In this document: in pieces, positions 6,540 through 14,703 of the stretch
Layout of the letters: the number at the start of each line of letters is the position of its first letter
How positions within the stretch are numbered: position 1 is the stretch's first letter
Origin: an uncultured Atopobium sp.
GTDB lineage: Bacteria > Actinomycetota > Coriobacteriia > Coriobacteriales > Atopobiaceae
Direction of reading: 5' to 3'
NCBI GenBank assembly: GCA_937997345.1
Contig: CALKTD010000025.1
Coordinates: 1-37,647 of the forward strand
DNA: 37,647 nt
Notes under the pieces: generated by a model
What the model saw: only the letters and a program-made list of their open reading frames with translations
Told to the model about the DNA's origin: nothing
The model's database searches: none
Made by a program: the position numbers and the translations under genes

Positions 6540-8021
6540 CTAGTTCTGTGAGCTATCCGAAGCGGACATCTTTGCAGCGCGCTCGCGAACATCTTCGATG
6601 GTGCCTGCAAAACGGAATGCCTGCTCAGGAAGGTCATCGCACTTACCATCAATAATCTCTGCAAACGAGCGGACAGTCTCCTCAACGGTGCAGTACACGC
6701 CAGGGTTACCGGTGAACTTCTCGGCAACGTGGAATGACTGAGAGAGGAACTGCTGAATCTTACGAGCGCGAGCAACGGTTTGCTGCTGCTCCTCAGAAAG
6801 CTCGTCCATACCCAGAATTGCAATGATGTCCTGAAGGTCGGAGTACTCCTGCAGAGTCTCCTGAACTGCCATAGCAACACGGTAGTGCTCTGAACCAACA
6901 ATGGATGGATCAAGAGCAGAACTGGAGCTGGCCAGAGGATCGACTGCTGGGTAAATACCAAGCTCGGTAATAGCACGAGAAAGAACGGTAGTTGCATCCA
7001 AGTGCGTAAAGGTTGTAGCAGGAGCAGGGTCAGTAAGGTCGTCTGCAGGGACGTAAACTGCCTGTACGGAAGTAATAGAGCCTTCCTTGGTGGAAGTAAT
7101 GCGCTCCTGAAGCTCGCCCATCTCTGTAGCCAGGGTTGGCTGGTAACCAACTGCGGAAGGCATACGACCGAGAAGTGCGGAAACCTCAGAACCTGCCTGA
7201 GAGAAGCGGAAGATGTTGTCGATGAACAACAGAACATCCTGGCCCTGATCACGGAAGTACTCTGCAGTAGTAAGGCCTGCAAGAGCAACACGCATACGAG
7301 CTCCTGGTGGCTCGTTCATCTGACCGTAGACGAGGCAGGTCTTGTTAATAACGCCAGACTCAGTCATCTCAAGGAAGAGGTCAGTACCCTCACGAGTACG
7401 CTCTCCAACGCCGGTGAATACGGATGTACCACCGTGCTGCTGAGCCAGGTTGTTAATAAGCTCCTGAATCAGAACGGTCTTACCAACGCCAGCGCCACCA
7501 AAGAGGCCAGTCTTTCCGCCTCGAACATAAGGCTCGAGAAGATCAATTGCCTTGATGCCCGTCTCAAAGATCTCTGTCTCTGTAGTGAGATCTTCGAAGA
7601 GAGGTGCTGGGTGGTGAATAGGATAAAACTCAACGTCTTCAGGAATTTCTCCACCGTCAACAGGCTGACCCATGACGTTCCAGACGCGGCCCAGCGTAGA
7701 TTTGCCTACTGGCATCATCATTGGCTTGCCGGTGTCCTTAACGCGAAGATTACGCTGAAGACCATCAGTTGACGACATAGCGACGGTACGAACAACACCA
7801 CCGTGAAGCTGAGACTCAACCTCAAGAACGGTGCTGACGTGACCAACAGGCGTGTCATCCTCTACCGTCAGTGCGGTATAGATGCTTGGAACAGGTCCGT
7901 CGAACTTAACGTCGACAACTGGTCCAACTACGCGAACGATTACGCCATCGTCAACGCGCTGATTGCGCTTGTTGAGAATAGCTTCCTCAAAGGAAGAAGT
8001 CTCTACTTGCATATCTGACAT
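6540..8021 (-). CDS. atpD: F1Fo ATP synthase beta subunit
   Basis: 493-residue catalytic subunit. The P-loop GGAGVGKT is at 175-182, with GERTREGTDL, the YFRDQGQDVLLFIDNIFRF Walker B region and the SALLGRMPSAVGYQPTL signature all intact. The lever motif reads DELSEEQ, so the final Asp of the usual DELSEED is Gln. The N-terminus carries about 24 extra, mostly polar residues before the usual GVIVRVVGPVVDV; GGAGG upstream of the ATG supports this start. The start codon overlaps the atpG stop by one base (TAATG), typical of translational coupling. Confidence 0.97.
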   Translation of the reverse strand: MSDMQVETSSFEEAILNKRNQRVDDGVIVRVVGPVVDVKFDGPVPSIYTALTVEDDTPVGHVSTVLEVESQLHGGVVRTVAMSSTDGLQRNLRVKDTGKPMMMPVGKSTLGRVWNVMGQPVDGGEIPEDVEFYPIHHPAPLFEDLTTETEIFETGIKAIDLLEPYVRGGKTGLFGGAGVGKTVLIQELINNLAQQHGGTSVFTGVGERTREGTDLFLEMTESGVINKTCLVYGQMNEPPGARMRVALAGLTTAEYFRDQGQDVLLFIDNIFRFSQAGSEVSALLGRMPSAVGYQPTLATEMGELQERITSTKEGSITSVQAVYVPADDLTDPAPATTFTHLDATTVLSRAITELGIYPAVDPLASSSSALDPSIVGSEHYRVAMAVQETLQEYSDLQDIIAILGMDELSEEQQQTVARARKIQQFLSQSFHVAEKFTGNPGVYCTVEETVRSFAEIIDGKCDDLPEQAFRFAGTIEDVRERAAKMSASDSSQN

Positions 8022-8938
8022 TACATATCCTCCAATGCTGCAGCACCACCGATAATCTCATTGAGCTCAGTGGTGATTGCGCCCTGGCGTTCGCGATTGT
8101 ACGTACGGCTAAGAGCGCCTAAGACGTTCTCAGCATTATCAGTTGCAGACTGCATTGCACGACGGCGTGCACCATGCTCGGCTGCAGCAGAATCAAGAAG
8201 TGCGTGGAAGATGACCGTCTTGATATAAGCGGGCATCAACGAATCAAGTACCTGAGAAGCAGATGGCGAGAAGTGATATTCACTCTTGTTATACGTCTTC
8301 ACCTGTGAGAGGGCTTCTTCGGTACGTGGTTTATTAGGAATCGTGAGTTTATCGCGCGAAATAGGAAGAAGTTGCTCTGTAACCTGCTCTTGGTCAACAC
8401 GGTTCTTTGCATGCCAGTACTTGATTACGACACGATCAATCTTACCCTTGATATAGCTATCCATGATGTAGGAAGCAATACGATCAGCCTGGTCTGCTGT
8501 AGGCTCAGAGGAAATGCCTACATAAGACATGGTGGGCTTGATATTTCTATACGTAAAGTACTCAGTTGGCTTGCGTCCGCAAGTAATTATCTCGGACGAC
8601 ACCCCCTTAGCCTTAAGACGTGCCATCTCATGCTCAACCTCGCGCTGCGGCAGGATGTTAAATCCGCCCGCAAGTCCGCGGTCAGATGCGATGACTAAGA
8701 ACAGCACGTTCTTCTCGACTTTGTGTGTAGCAAGAAGAGGCTGTTTCTTTGGATTAAAGCTAGCGCTTGCTACATTTGCAAGCATAAGGGTAATAGCTTC
8801 CTTATATGGCGAAGCAGCCTCGGCCCTATCAAGTGCCTTGCGGACACGCGCTGTCGAGATCATCGACATCGTACGCGTAATCTGCATGGTGCTCCTGATG
8901 GAGCTCATACGCCTCGATATTTCGTGAAGGTTCGCCAT
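8021..8938 (-). CDS. atpG: F1Fo ATP synthase gamma subunit
   Basis: 305-residue rotor shaft. The N-terminal coiled-coil helix (LHEISRRMSSIRSTMQITRTMSMIS) and the C-terminal helix with AMQSATDNAENVLGALSRTYN and ITTELNEIIGGAAAL are the classic gamma signatures; SDRGLAGGFN matches the family DRGLCGGxN loop, with Ala in place of Cys. It is slightly longer than E. coli gamma. CAGGAG precedes the ATG and the 3' end overlaps atpD by one base. Confidence 0.95.
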   Translation of the reverse strand: MANLHEISRRMSSIRSTMQITRTMSMISTARVRKALDRAEAASPYKEAITLMLANVASASFNPKKQPLLATHKVEKNVLFLVIASDRGLAGGFNILPQREVEHEMARLKAKGVSSEIITCGRKPTEYFTYRNIKPTMSYVGISSEPTADQADRIASYIMDSYIKGKIDRVVIKYWHAKNRVDQEQVTEQLLPISRDKLTIPNKPRTEEALSQVKTYNKSEYHFSPSASQVLDSLMPAYIKTVIFHALLDSAAAEHGARRRAMQSATDNAENVLGALSRTYNRERQGAITTELNEIIGGAAALEDM

Positions 8939-8944
8939 TGATAA

Positions 8945-10618
8945 TTACTCCTGCAATGAACCCTGGGTTACTGCGTCAAAAGAGCCTGGTGTATCTGAAT
9001 TAGCTTCTGCCTCATCCACAACCTTGTTTGGATGCTCTTCCAAGAACTTAGCCTTGAAGTGCTTAATGTGATCACTCAAGCGCTCTGCCTGCTCGTCAGA
9101 AATCTTTCCGTTGCGCAGAGAGTTGCGAAGCTGTGGGTGATACTCACTCATGTACTGAGCAAGGCCATCACGGAAGAGAGCAACGTTCTCAAGATCAACG
9201 TCATCAATGAAGTTCTCTTTTGCAGCGTAGATTGCGCAAATCTGGTCAACTACGTCCAGAGCTGAGTAACGTGGCTGCTTGAGAAGCTCCATCATATGAG
9301 CACCGTGATTGAGCTGGTACTGCGTAGTTGCATCCAAGTCGGATCCAAACTGCGAGAATGCCTGCTTCTCACGGTAACTTGCAAGGTCCAGACGAAGTGT
9401 ACCTGCAACCTGCTTCATAGCCTTGACCTGAGCATCGCCACCAACGCGGGATACGGAAATACCTACGTCGACTGCTGGGCGCTGGCCCTGGAAGAAGAGA
9501 TTAGACTGCAGATAAATCTGGCCGTCTGTAATGGAAATGACGTTTGTAGGAATGTATGCAGAAACGTCGCCTTCCTGCGTCTCAATAATTGGAAGTGCTG
9601 TAAGAGAACCTGCTCCGTTATCATCGGAGAGCTTACATGCACGCTCCAGCAAGCGTGAGTGCAGGTAGAAAATATCACCAGGATATGCCTCACGTCCTGG
9701 TGGACGGTGAAGCGTCAGTGACATCTGACGGTATGCAACTGCCTGCTTAGAGAGGTCATCATAAACAACAAGAACGTGTCCGCCTGGATGATCTTTGTCA
9801 GCAGGCTTGCCGTCCTTATCGTTATACATAAAGAACTCACCAATAGCAGCGCCTGCCATAGGGGCAATGTACTGCATTGGAGCAGAATCAGCTGCGGTAG
9901 CTGCAACAATGACGGTCTTATCAAGAACACCATGGCGGGAAAGAGATTCGCGGATGTTTGCAACTGTAGACGCCTTCTGACCGATGGCGACATAGATACA
10001 AACCATGTCGGTGTTCTTCTGGTTTACGATAGCGTCAATTGCGATAGCGGTCTTACCGGTCTTACGGTCACCAATGATCAACTCACGCTGACCACGGCCG
10101 ACAGGAACCATAGCGTCAATTGCAAGAAGGCCAGTCTGAACTGGCTCGCAGACAGGCTGACGCTGCATAATGCCAGGAGCCTTGAACTCAATAGGACGAC
10201 GATGTGTAGCATGGATTGCACCAAGACCGTCAATCGGCTGACCCAATGGATTAACAACACGACCAAGCATGTCGTATCCAGCAGGGATGTCCATAACACG
10301 GCCAGTAGTGCGACACTCGTCGCCTTCCTTGATTTCAGAAACTTCGCCGAACAAAACAGCACCGACAGAAGTCTCATCAAGGTTCTGAGCAAGACCGAAT
10401 ACGCTGTGGCCAGTAATGGAGCTGGTAAACTCCAGCAACTCGCCTGCCATAGCGCTGCGTAGACCAGCAACACGAGCAATACCGTCTGCTACCTCAGTAA
10501 CAGCAGATACCTCTTGCTGGGATACGGTTGAATTGACCTTAGAAAGGCGCTCTCTAAGCTGTGCCATTACGGCATCTGAGCTCAGCGTTCCTTCCTGTAT
10601 GGTGGTCTTATCAGTCAT
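8945..10618 (-). CDS. atpA: F1Fo ATP synthase alpha subunit
   Basis: 557-residue non-catalytic nucleotide-binding subunit. The P-loop GDRKTGKT is at 183-190, with AIDAMVPVGRGQRELIIG just before it and VVYDDLSKQAVAYRQMSL and the catalytic-site arginine segment SVSRVGGDAQVKAMKQVAG later. The C-terminus has a polar, acidic extension of about 30 residues beyond the usual end. The start codon overlaps the atpH stop by one base. Confidence 0.97.
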   Translation of the reverse strand: MTDKTTIQEGTLSSDAVMAQLRERLSKVNSTVSQQEVSAVTEVADGIARVAGLRSAMAGELLEFTSSITGHSVFGLAQNLDETSVGAVLFGEVSEIKEGDECRTTGRVMDIPAGYDMLGRVVNPLGQPIDGLGAIHATHRRPIEFKAPGIMQRQPVCEPVQTGLLAIDAMVPVGRGQRELIIGDRKTGKTAIAIDAIVNQKNTDMVCIYVAIGQKASTVANIRESLSRHGVLDKTVIVAATAADSAPMQYIAPMAGAAIGEFFMYNDKDGKPADKDHPGGHVLVVYDDLSKQAVAYRQMSLTLHRPPGREAYPGDIFYLHSRLLERACKLSDDNGAGSLTALPIIETQEGDVSAYIPTNVISITDGQIYLQSNLFFQGQRPAVDVGISVSRVGGDAQVKAMKQVAGTLRLDLASYREKQAFSQFGSDLDATTQYQLNHGAHMMELLKQPRYSALDVVDQICAIYAAKENFIDDVDLENVALFRDGLAQYMSEYHPQLRNSLRNGKISDEQAERLSDHIKHFKAKFLEEHPNKVVDEAEANSDTPGSFDAVTQGSLQE

Positions 10619-11091
10619 TACAATTCACTTTCAACGTGATCTGAAGAGAGCCTACTCTTAATGTGAGTGAGTTGTGTCTTTACCGATGCATCATAACGAT
10701 GATCACGTGCCTCAACTACGATGCCGCCCAAAATCTTGGGATTAACACGCTCAATGAGATACACCTGAGTATTGAAGTACTTCTCGAGCTTCTCAGTGAC
10801 CTTTGCACGTAACTCATCATCAAGAGGCATTGTGGTGGTTACCGTTACCGTAAGTGTCTTGTCTTCTTCTTCAAGAAGCTCCTGGAACGTTGCGGCAACA
10901 TCATTGATAAGGTTAACATCCTCACTCGCCTGCATAGCACCAAGAGTCTCAAGAACTTCTGGAGAGAACTTCTTTGCGTGCTGCACCTGTACGAGGTCTG
11001 CGGTTGCACGACCCTCTGCGCGGCCAGCCTCCAGGAGTGCCCTGGTATAGCCCTCTACTTTTCTGTCTTGATCGTCTTTATTAGTGCTCAT
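10618..11091 (-). CDS. atpH: F1Fo ATP synthase delta subunit
   Basis: 157-residue peripheral-stalk subunit linking F1 to the b dimer. It is identified by position between atpF and atpA, the early YTRALLEAG (family YAxALxxxA) and the C-terminal signature ILGGIVVEARDHRYDASV. It is about 20 residues shorter than typical delta, mostly in the N-terminal helical domain. The start lies inside the atpF 3' end (11-bp overlap). Confidence 0.9.
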   Translation of the reverse strand: MSTNKDDQDRKVEGYTRALLEAGRAEGRATADLVQVQHAKKFSPEVLETLGAMQASEDVNLINDVAATFQELLEEEDKTLTVTVTTTMPLDDELRAKVTEKLEKYFNTQVYLIERVNPKILGGIVVEARDHRYDASVKTQLTHIKSRLSSDHVESEL

Positions 11092-11692
11092 CTGGAGTAC
11101 CTACTTCCGCAAGGTACTTTTCGGCAAGAGCACGCTGCTGCTCTACTGAGAGCTCGTTGCCAATAATCTTTCCGGCAATATCGACGGCAAGATCAACAAC
11201 GGAATCAGAAAGCTCGGCCATAGCGTGACGACGCTCAGACTCTACAACGCCCTTACCCTTAGTAATAATCTCGACAGCTTCTGCCTTTGCCTGCTCAATA
11301 ATACGAGCACGCTCTTCTTCGCCCTCACGCTTAGCAGCAGAAACAATCTCGTCTGCTTGCTGCTTAGCTGCGTCGATACCAGCCGCTGCGATTTCACGAT
11401 CCTTGTTGGCTTCCTCGCGAGACTTTGCTGCAGCGTCCAGATCGCCTTGGATCTTCTCTTGACGCTTGTCAAGCATACGTAGAACGGAAGGCCATACAAA
11501 CTTTGCTACAACAGCAAAGATGATCAGAAACGCAATCAGAGCAGGAACAAACTCAGCGGGCTTTGGAAGAAGAATATCGGCACCACTTGCACCCTCTTCA
11601 GCAAGTGCGACTGAGGGAGCTATTGCCACAAGTAGAGCGGCAGTTGCGCCTACTGTGCTGGCCTTTCTTGCTCCCTTACAAATCGTATTCAT
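11081..11692 (-). CDS. atpF: F1Fo ATP synthase b subunit with N-terminal signal-like extension
   Basis: 203-residue peripheral-stalk subunit. The ATG at 11692 is chosen because GGAGG lies 5 nt upstream; a TTG at 11704 would put that site inside the gene. Unlike the simple b subunit (short N-terminus plus one membrane helix), residues 1-31 look like a signal peptide: basic start MNTICKGARK, hydrophobic core, and VALA before EE. A second hydrophobic helix follows (about 48-68, FVPALIAFLIIFAVVAKFVW), then the long charged amphipathic stalk helix (75-200). If cleaved after Ala31 the mature protein would have about 172 residues. It overlaps atpH by 11 bp. Confidence 0.93.
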   Translation of the reverse strand: MNTICKGARKASTVGATAALLVAIAPSVALAEEGASGADILLPKPAEFVPALIAFLIIFAVVAKFVWPSVLRMLDKRQEKIQGDLDAAAKSREEANKDREIAAAGIDAAKQQADEIVSAAKREGEEERARIIEQAKAEAVEIITKGKGVVESERRHAMAELSDSVVDLAVDIAGKIIGNELSVEQQRALAEKYLAEVGTPDEH

Positions 11693-11734
11693 GCATTCCT
11701 CCAACGTAGCGATTTCGCTGTTACGTACTGTTAT

Positions 11735-11929
11735 TTACTTAACCATCAGGGTAACAACGAAGCCAATCAGGGTAAGTGCCTCAATGAATGCGCAGCCAAG
11801 AATAAAGACTGTGAAGAGACGACCCTGGACCTCAGGCTGACGAGCCATGTTGTTAGCGGCACTCGTTGCTACGACGCTAATACAAATTGCTGCTCCCATA
11901 ACGCAAAGAGCATATCCGAAAATACCCAC
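11735..11929 (-). CDS. atpE: F1Fo ATP synthase c subunit (rotor ring)
   Basis: 64-residue proteolipid with two membrane helices joined by the polar loop NNMARQPE (26-33). The essential carboxylate is Glu50 in helix 2 (FILGCAFIEALTLIGFV). Compared with sodium-type c subunits, Gln32 and Ser66 equivalents are Ile17 and Ala51, so proton coupling is expected. The helix-1 glycine repeat (GxGxGxG) is replaced by G12-x-A-x-C-x-S18. The GTG at 11929 is preceded by AGGAGG; the longer reading to 11968 would bury this site. The strong ribosome binding site and the structured upstream region fit the need for many copies per complex. Confidence 0.94.
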   Translation of the reverse strand: MGIFGYALCVMGAAICISVVATSAANNMARQPEVQGRLFTVFILGCAFIEALTLIGFVVTLMVK

Positions 11930-11987
11930 GATTCCTCCTTTTTCGCTCGCCCCTCTCAAGGCGACCAATATACATACCTATCATCAA

Positions 11988-12070
11988 CTGAGCGTGGGCT
12001 CAGATGACTTCATCTTTTGTGCCGTTTGGCACCAGTGTGGCAATGCCACCAACTAAGCGTTTTGCTTAGT
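11988..12070 (-). other. Cluster of five hairpins between atpB and atpE
   Basis: Five perfect inverted repeats follow one another: 12052-12070 (ACTAAGC/GCTTAGT, 7 bp, containing the atpB stop codon), 12037-12049 (GTGGC/GCCAC), 12019-12032 (GTGCC/GGCAC), 12002-12015 (AGATG/CATCT) and 11988-12003 (CTGAGC/GCTCAG, 6 bp). None is followed by a T-tract, so they are not ordinary terminators. They precede the atpE ribosome binding site by about 50 nt. The likely role is mRNA stabilisation or a processing site that lifts expression of the multi-copy c subunit over atpB; this is an inference. Confidence 0.75.
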
Positions 12071-12866
12071 GCTCAGACTCTACCAGCTGGATGTAGACAG
12101 TGGAGAGCAGGGTAAAAACGTATGCCTGAATGAAAGCAACAATAGTTTCTACCAAATAAATGATAATCAACAGCAAAACCCAGAAAATCGAAAATCCTGC
12201 CTGAGCAGCTGTTGATGCGGAGAAGTTCTCAATTGCTGGCATAAAGTACATAGATGCAAGAATTGCAAACGTACCCATGACGATGTGACCTGCATACATG
12301 TTGCAGAACAGACGGACAGCCAGAGTAACCAGACGAAGGAATGTTGAGAAGACCTCAATAACCCAGATAACTGCTGCGATAACAGGATTAACGCCCTTTG
12401 GTGCAAGGCTCAAGATATAGCCAATAACACCCATCTTTTTTGCGCCTACATACATAAAGTATCCAAGAGAGCAAAGACCAAGAGCAGCAGTAACACCAAT
12501 AGTACCGGTACCTGGGTGTGCGCCAGGAATAAGGCCAATGATGTTGTTGATCAGGATGAACATAAACATGGTGATCAAGAATGGGAAGTGCGCACGCCAC
12601 GTTTCTCCAAGAGAAGCTTTGCAGACGTCATCTCTGATGTACTCAATCAGATACTCAACGCCATTAACAAAGCGTCCCTGAGGAACAATGCTCTTTGCCT
12701 GCTTCTTCTTGAACTTAAAGCAGACAATCAGGAAAATCACAGCAGCGATTAAGAAATAGAAAATGTAGTTCGTGAAACCAAAGGTGGTGTTACCAACCAA
12801 TGCGTGTGGCAAAAAACTTTCGAGCAGCTCGGCCATCTCTGCTGGCAACTGCGCAAGAACATCCAC
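12066..12866 (-). CDS. atpB: F1Fo ATP synthase a subunit
   Basis: 266-residue membrane subunit forming the ion half-channels. There are five to six hydrophobic helices; the key arginine is Arg185 in LAVRLFCNMYAGHIV, and FPFLITMFMFILINNIIGLIPG is the conserved helix. The final helix carries ETIVAFIQAYVFTLLSTVYI. The GTG start has GGAGG 10 nt upstream, slightly distant. It is the first gene of the operon (atpBEFHAGDC); no atpI-like gene precedes it. Confidence 0.95.
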   Translation of the reverse strand: MDVLAQLPAEMAELLESFLPHALVGNTTFGFTNYIFYFLIAAVIFLIVCFKFKKKQAKSIVPQGRFVNGVEYLIEYIRDDVCKASLGETWRAHFPFLITMFMFILINNIIGLIPGAHPGTGTIGVTAALGLCSLGYFMYVGAKKMGVIGYILSLAPKGVNPVIAAVIWVIEVFSTFLRLVTLAVRLFCNMYAGHIVMGTFAILASMYFMPAIENFSASTAAQAGFSIFWVLLLIIIYLVETIVAFIQAYVFTLLSTVYIQLVESEH

Positions 12867-13276
12867 TCTGTCTCAACCTCCCCATACAATCTGCAACCAT
12901 TTCAGATTGCCCGTCACTGCTCAGCATACTTGAAACACAACGTAAGATGCCAAGAATATGCCACTTAGAGTGTATTATCTACCACTCGGCGTGCATATTT
13001 GCGACGAACGGCGATACTAGCACTAAATGTATGCATAGTCACGATTACAAAATCAAATAATTGACTTATGCTCAAACTCTCACATTACTGACACATTTCG
13101 TGTTAGCTGCCGTAATTGTTTCATTCAACTATAACACTAATAAGCTGCTGTTATGTTGCTTTTTCTTAAAAGATATAGTTATGTCCAGATAAAAATAATT
13201 GTATCAATATCCCCTGTTATTTGCAAAGTTTTTGATATGTGCCAACTGTTATTTCTTCTCGTAAAGTGATGATTTG
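12867..13276. other. Non-coding region between upp and the atp operon
   Basis: About 400 bp with no supported protein gene on either strand. It is AT-rich and holds the atp promoter candidate at 13014-13042, with the upp terminator at its right edge. The predicted atp transcript would have a 5' untranslated region of about 140 nt. No riboswitch family is recognised in it. Confidence 0.6.
13014..13042 (-). promoter_or_regulatory. Candidate atp operon promoter
   Basis: Minus strand: -35 GTGACT (13037-13042), 17-bp spacer, -10 TAGTAT (13014-13019) preceded by an extended TGC. It is the best sigma-70-like match in the 510-bp gap upstream of atpB, but only four of six bases match in each hexamer. 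Confidence 0.5.
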
Positions 13277-13320
13277 AAAAGAAAAATGATCCAGTACACA
13301 CGTTATGTGAGCGCTGGATC
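13277..13320 (-). terminator. Intrinsic terminator of upp
   Basis: On the minus strand GATCCAG (13314-13320) pairs with CTGGATC (13288-13294), with an inner CACA/TGTG helix, followed by ATTTTTCTTTT. It lies 58 nt after the upp stop codon and separates upp from the atp operon. Confidence 0.85.
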
Positions 13321-13377
13321 AAGTACTAACATACGTATTCGCAACTATATTAAATTGCGAGAAGGGCGATGAGTTCC

Positions 13378-14022
13378 TTACTTGGTGCCGTAAATACGGT
13401 CACCTGCGTCGCCAAGGCCTGGAAGAATGTAAGCATTTGGGCTCAGCTGACGATCAACGGTGCAGGTGTAGAGGCGTACATCTGGGTCAAAGTCCAGAGT
13501 TGCCTTGACGCCCTCAGGGCAAGAGACAATGGTCAGGCAACGAATATCCTTGACGCCTGCCTCACGCAGGAACCGAATAGCAGCAGTGAGAGAGCCGCCG
13601 GTTGCCAGCATTGGATCAACAACCAGGCAGGTACGATTCTCAATGTCTGCAGGGAACTTGCAGTAATACTGATGAGGAAGATGGGTCTCTGGATCGCGAT
13701 ACATACCAACATGACCGACGCGAGCAGATGGAACCAGCTCAAGAATGCCGTCAACCATACCAAGGCCAGCGCGAAGAATTGGAATAATAGCAACCTTCTT
13801 ACCAGCAATGCGCTTAGCAGTCATAGTCTCAAGAGGAGTCTCTACCTCGACGTCCTCAAGTGGGAAGTCACGCATTGCCTCGTAGCTCTCAAGAATTGCA
13901 AGCTCGTTGACAAGCTCACGGAACTGCTTGGTGGTGGTTGTCTTGTCGCGAAGAATGTGAAGCTTGTGCTGAACTAGTGGGTGGTCAACAACCGTAAGTC
14001 TGGACTCATCGTAATCTGCCAT
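13378..14022 (-). CDS. upp: Uracil phosphoribosyltransferase
   Basis: 214-residue cytoplasmic salvage enzyme converting uracil and PRPP to UMP. The PRPP-binding motif VVDPMLATGGS is intact, ILRAGLGMVDG matches the family, and the C-terminal uracil-binding YILPGLGDAGDRIYGTK is complete. Length is normal. GGAGG precedes the ATG. It ends at a strong terminator and is separated by about 120 bp from rpiB upstream. Confidence 0.97.
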   Translation of the reverse strand: MADYDESRLTVVDHPLVQHKLHILRDKTTTTKQFRELVNELAILESYEAMRDFPLEDVEVETPLETMTAKRIAGKKVAIIPILRAGLGMVDGILELVPSARVGHVGMYRDPETHLPHQYYCKFPADIENRTCLVVDPMLATGGSLTAAIRFLREAGVKDIRCLTIVSCPEGVKATLDFDPDVRLYTCTVDRQLSPNAYILPGLGDAGDRIYGTK

Positions 14023-14145
14023 AATGCTCCCTCCAAGAGCTTGACCTGCGTTTTATTTGAATGCGAGCAACTTTAACCTAGCCTCTACATTCCCTGCAGG
14101 TTTGCGTATGTGTTACTTATGCAGCACTGTTTATGTGCCGCTTAC

Positions 14146-14610
14146 TTACTCAGCATCAACACCCTTAAAGTTAGGATCATCTTCACGCATGATCTTCTCG
14201 ACACGTCCCGTATGACGGCCGCCTGCAAACTCGGTGCTTAGGAAGGTATCCACAATAGCCTCGTTAACAGCAAGATCAGTGAATCGACCAGAAAGGCCAA
14301 TGACGTTTGCGTTGTTGTGCTCGCGAGCAAGCTCTGCAAACTGAACAGTCTGAACAGGAGTAGCGCGAATACCAGGGACTTTATCAGCAGTCATAGCAAT
14401 GCCAATACCGGTACCGCAAATCAGAACACCGCGATCTGCTTTGCCTGCTGCAACTGCGCGAGCAACCTTATCTGCAAAATCAGGGTAATCAACACGGTCG
14501 TCATTTGCGGGACCAAAGTCCAAAACCTCATGACCAAGCGACTTAATGTGCTCAATGATAGGATCTTTCTGGATAAAGCCAGCGTGATCGGAACCAACTG
14601 CAATACGCAT
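14146..14610 (-). CDS. rpiB: Ribose 5-phosphate isomerase B
   Basis: 154-residue RpiB/LacAB-family sugar-phosphate isomerase that interconverts ribose 5-phosphate and ribulose 5-phosphate. MRIAVGSDHAG begins the protein, with the phosphate-binding His9; catalytic Cys65 lies in GVLICGTGIGIAMTADK; and the AREHNNANVIGLSGR segment is conserved. AGGAGG precedes the ATG at 14610; the open frame continues to 14682, but those 24 residues lack family similarity. Allose 6-phosphate isomerase is an alternative, but the housekeeping context favours ribose. Confidence 0.94.
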   Translation of the reverse strand: MRIAVGSDHAGFIQKDPIIEHIKSLGHEVLDFGPANDDRVDYPDFADKVARAVAAGKADRGVLICGTGIGIAMTADKVPGIRATPVQTVQFAELAREHNNANVIGLSGRFTDLAVNEAIVDTFLSTEFAGGRHTGRVEKIMREDDPNFKGVDAE

Positions 14611-14703
14611 ACGTATCCTCCTCAGATAATTCACTCCTATAGAGAGTACCGCATGCAGGCAAAAGCTGCAGCCAAAACACATAAAAGGGATAGGATTTTT
14701 TAT

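Noticed and set aside
6540..8021. DELSEEQ in the beta subunit as a sign of a non-functional ATP synthase
   Set aside because: Only the last acidic residue of DELSEED differs, this loop tolerates substitutions in known enzymes, and all catalytic motifs are intact.
13357..13377. Extension of the upp terminator to include the GCGAGAAG site after the stop
   Set aside because: No complementary arm lies nearby; the clear hairpin with T-tract is at 13277-13320.
14611..14682. Longer RpiB with a Cys-rich N-terminus
   Set aside because: The segment lies upstream of a clear AGGAGG site at the ATG at 14610, and RpiB proteins start at the equivalent of that Met.
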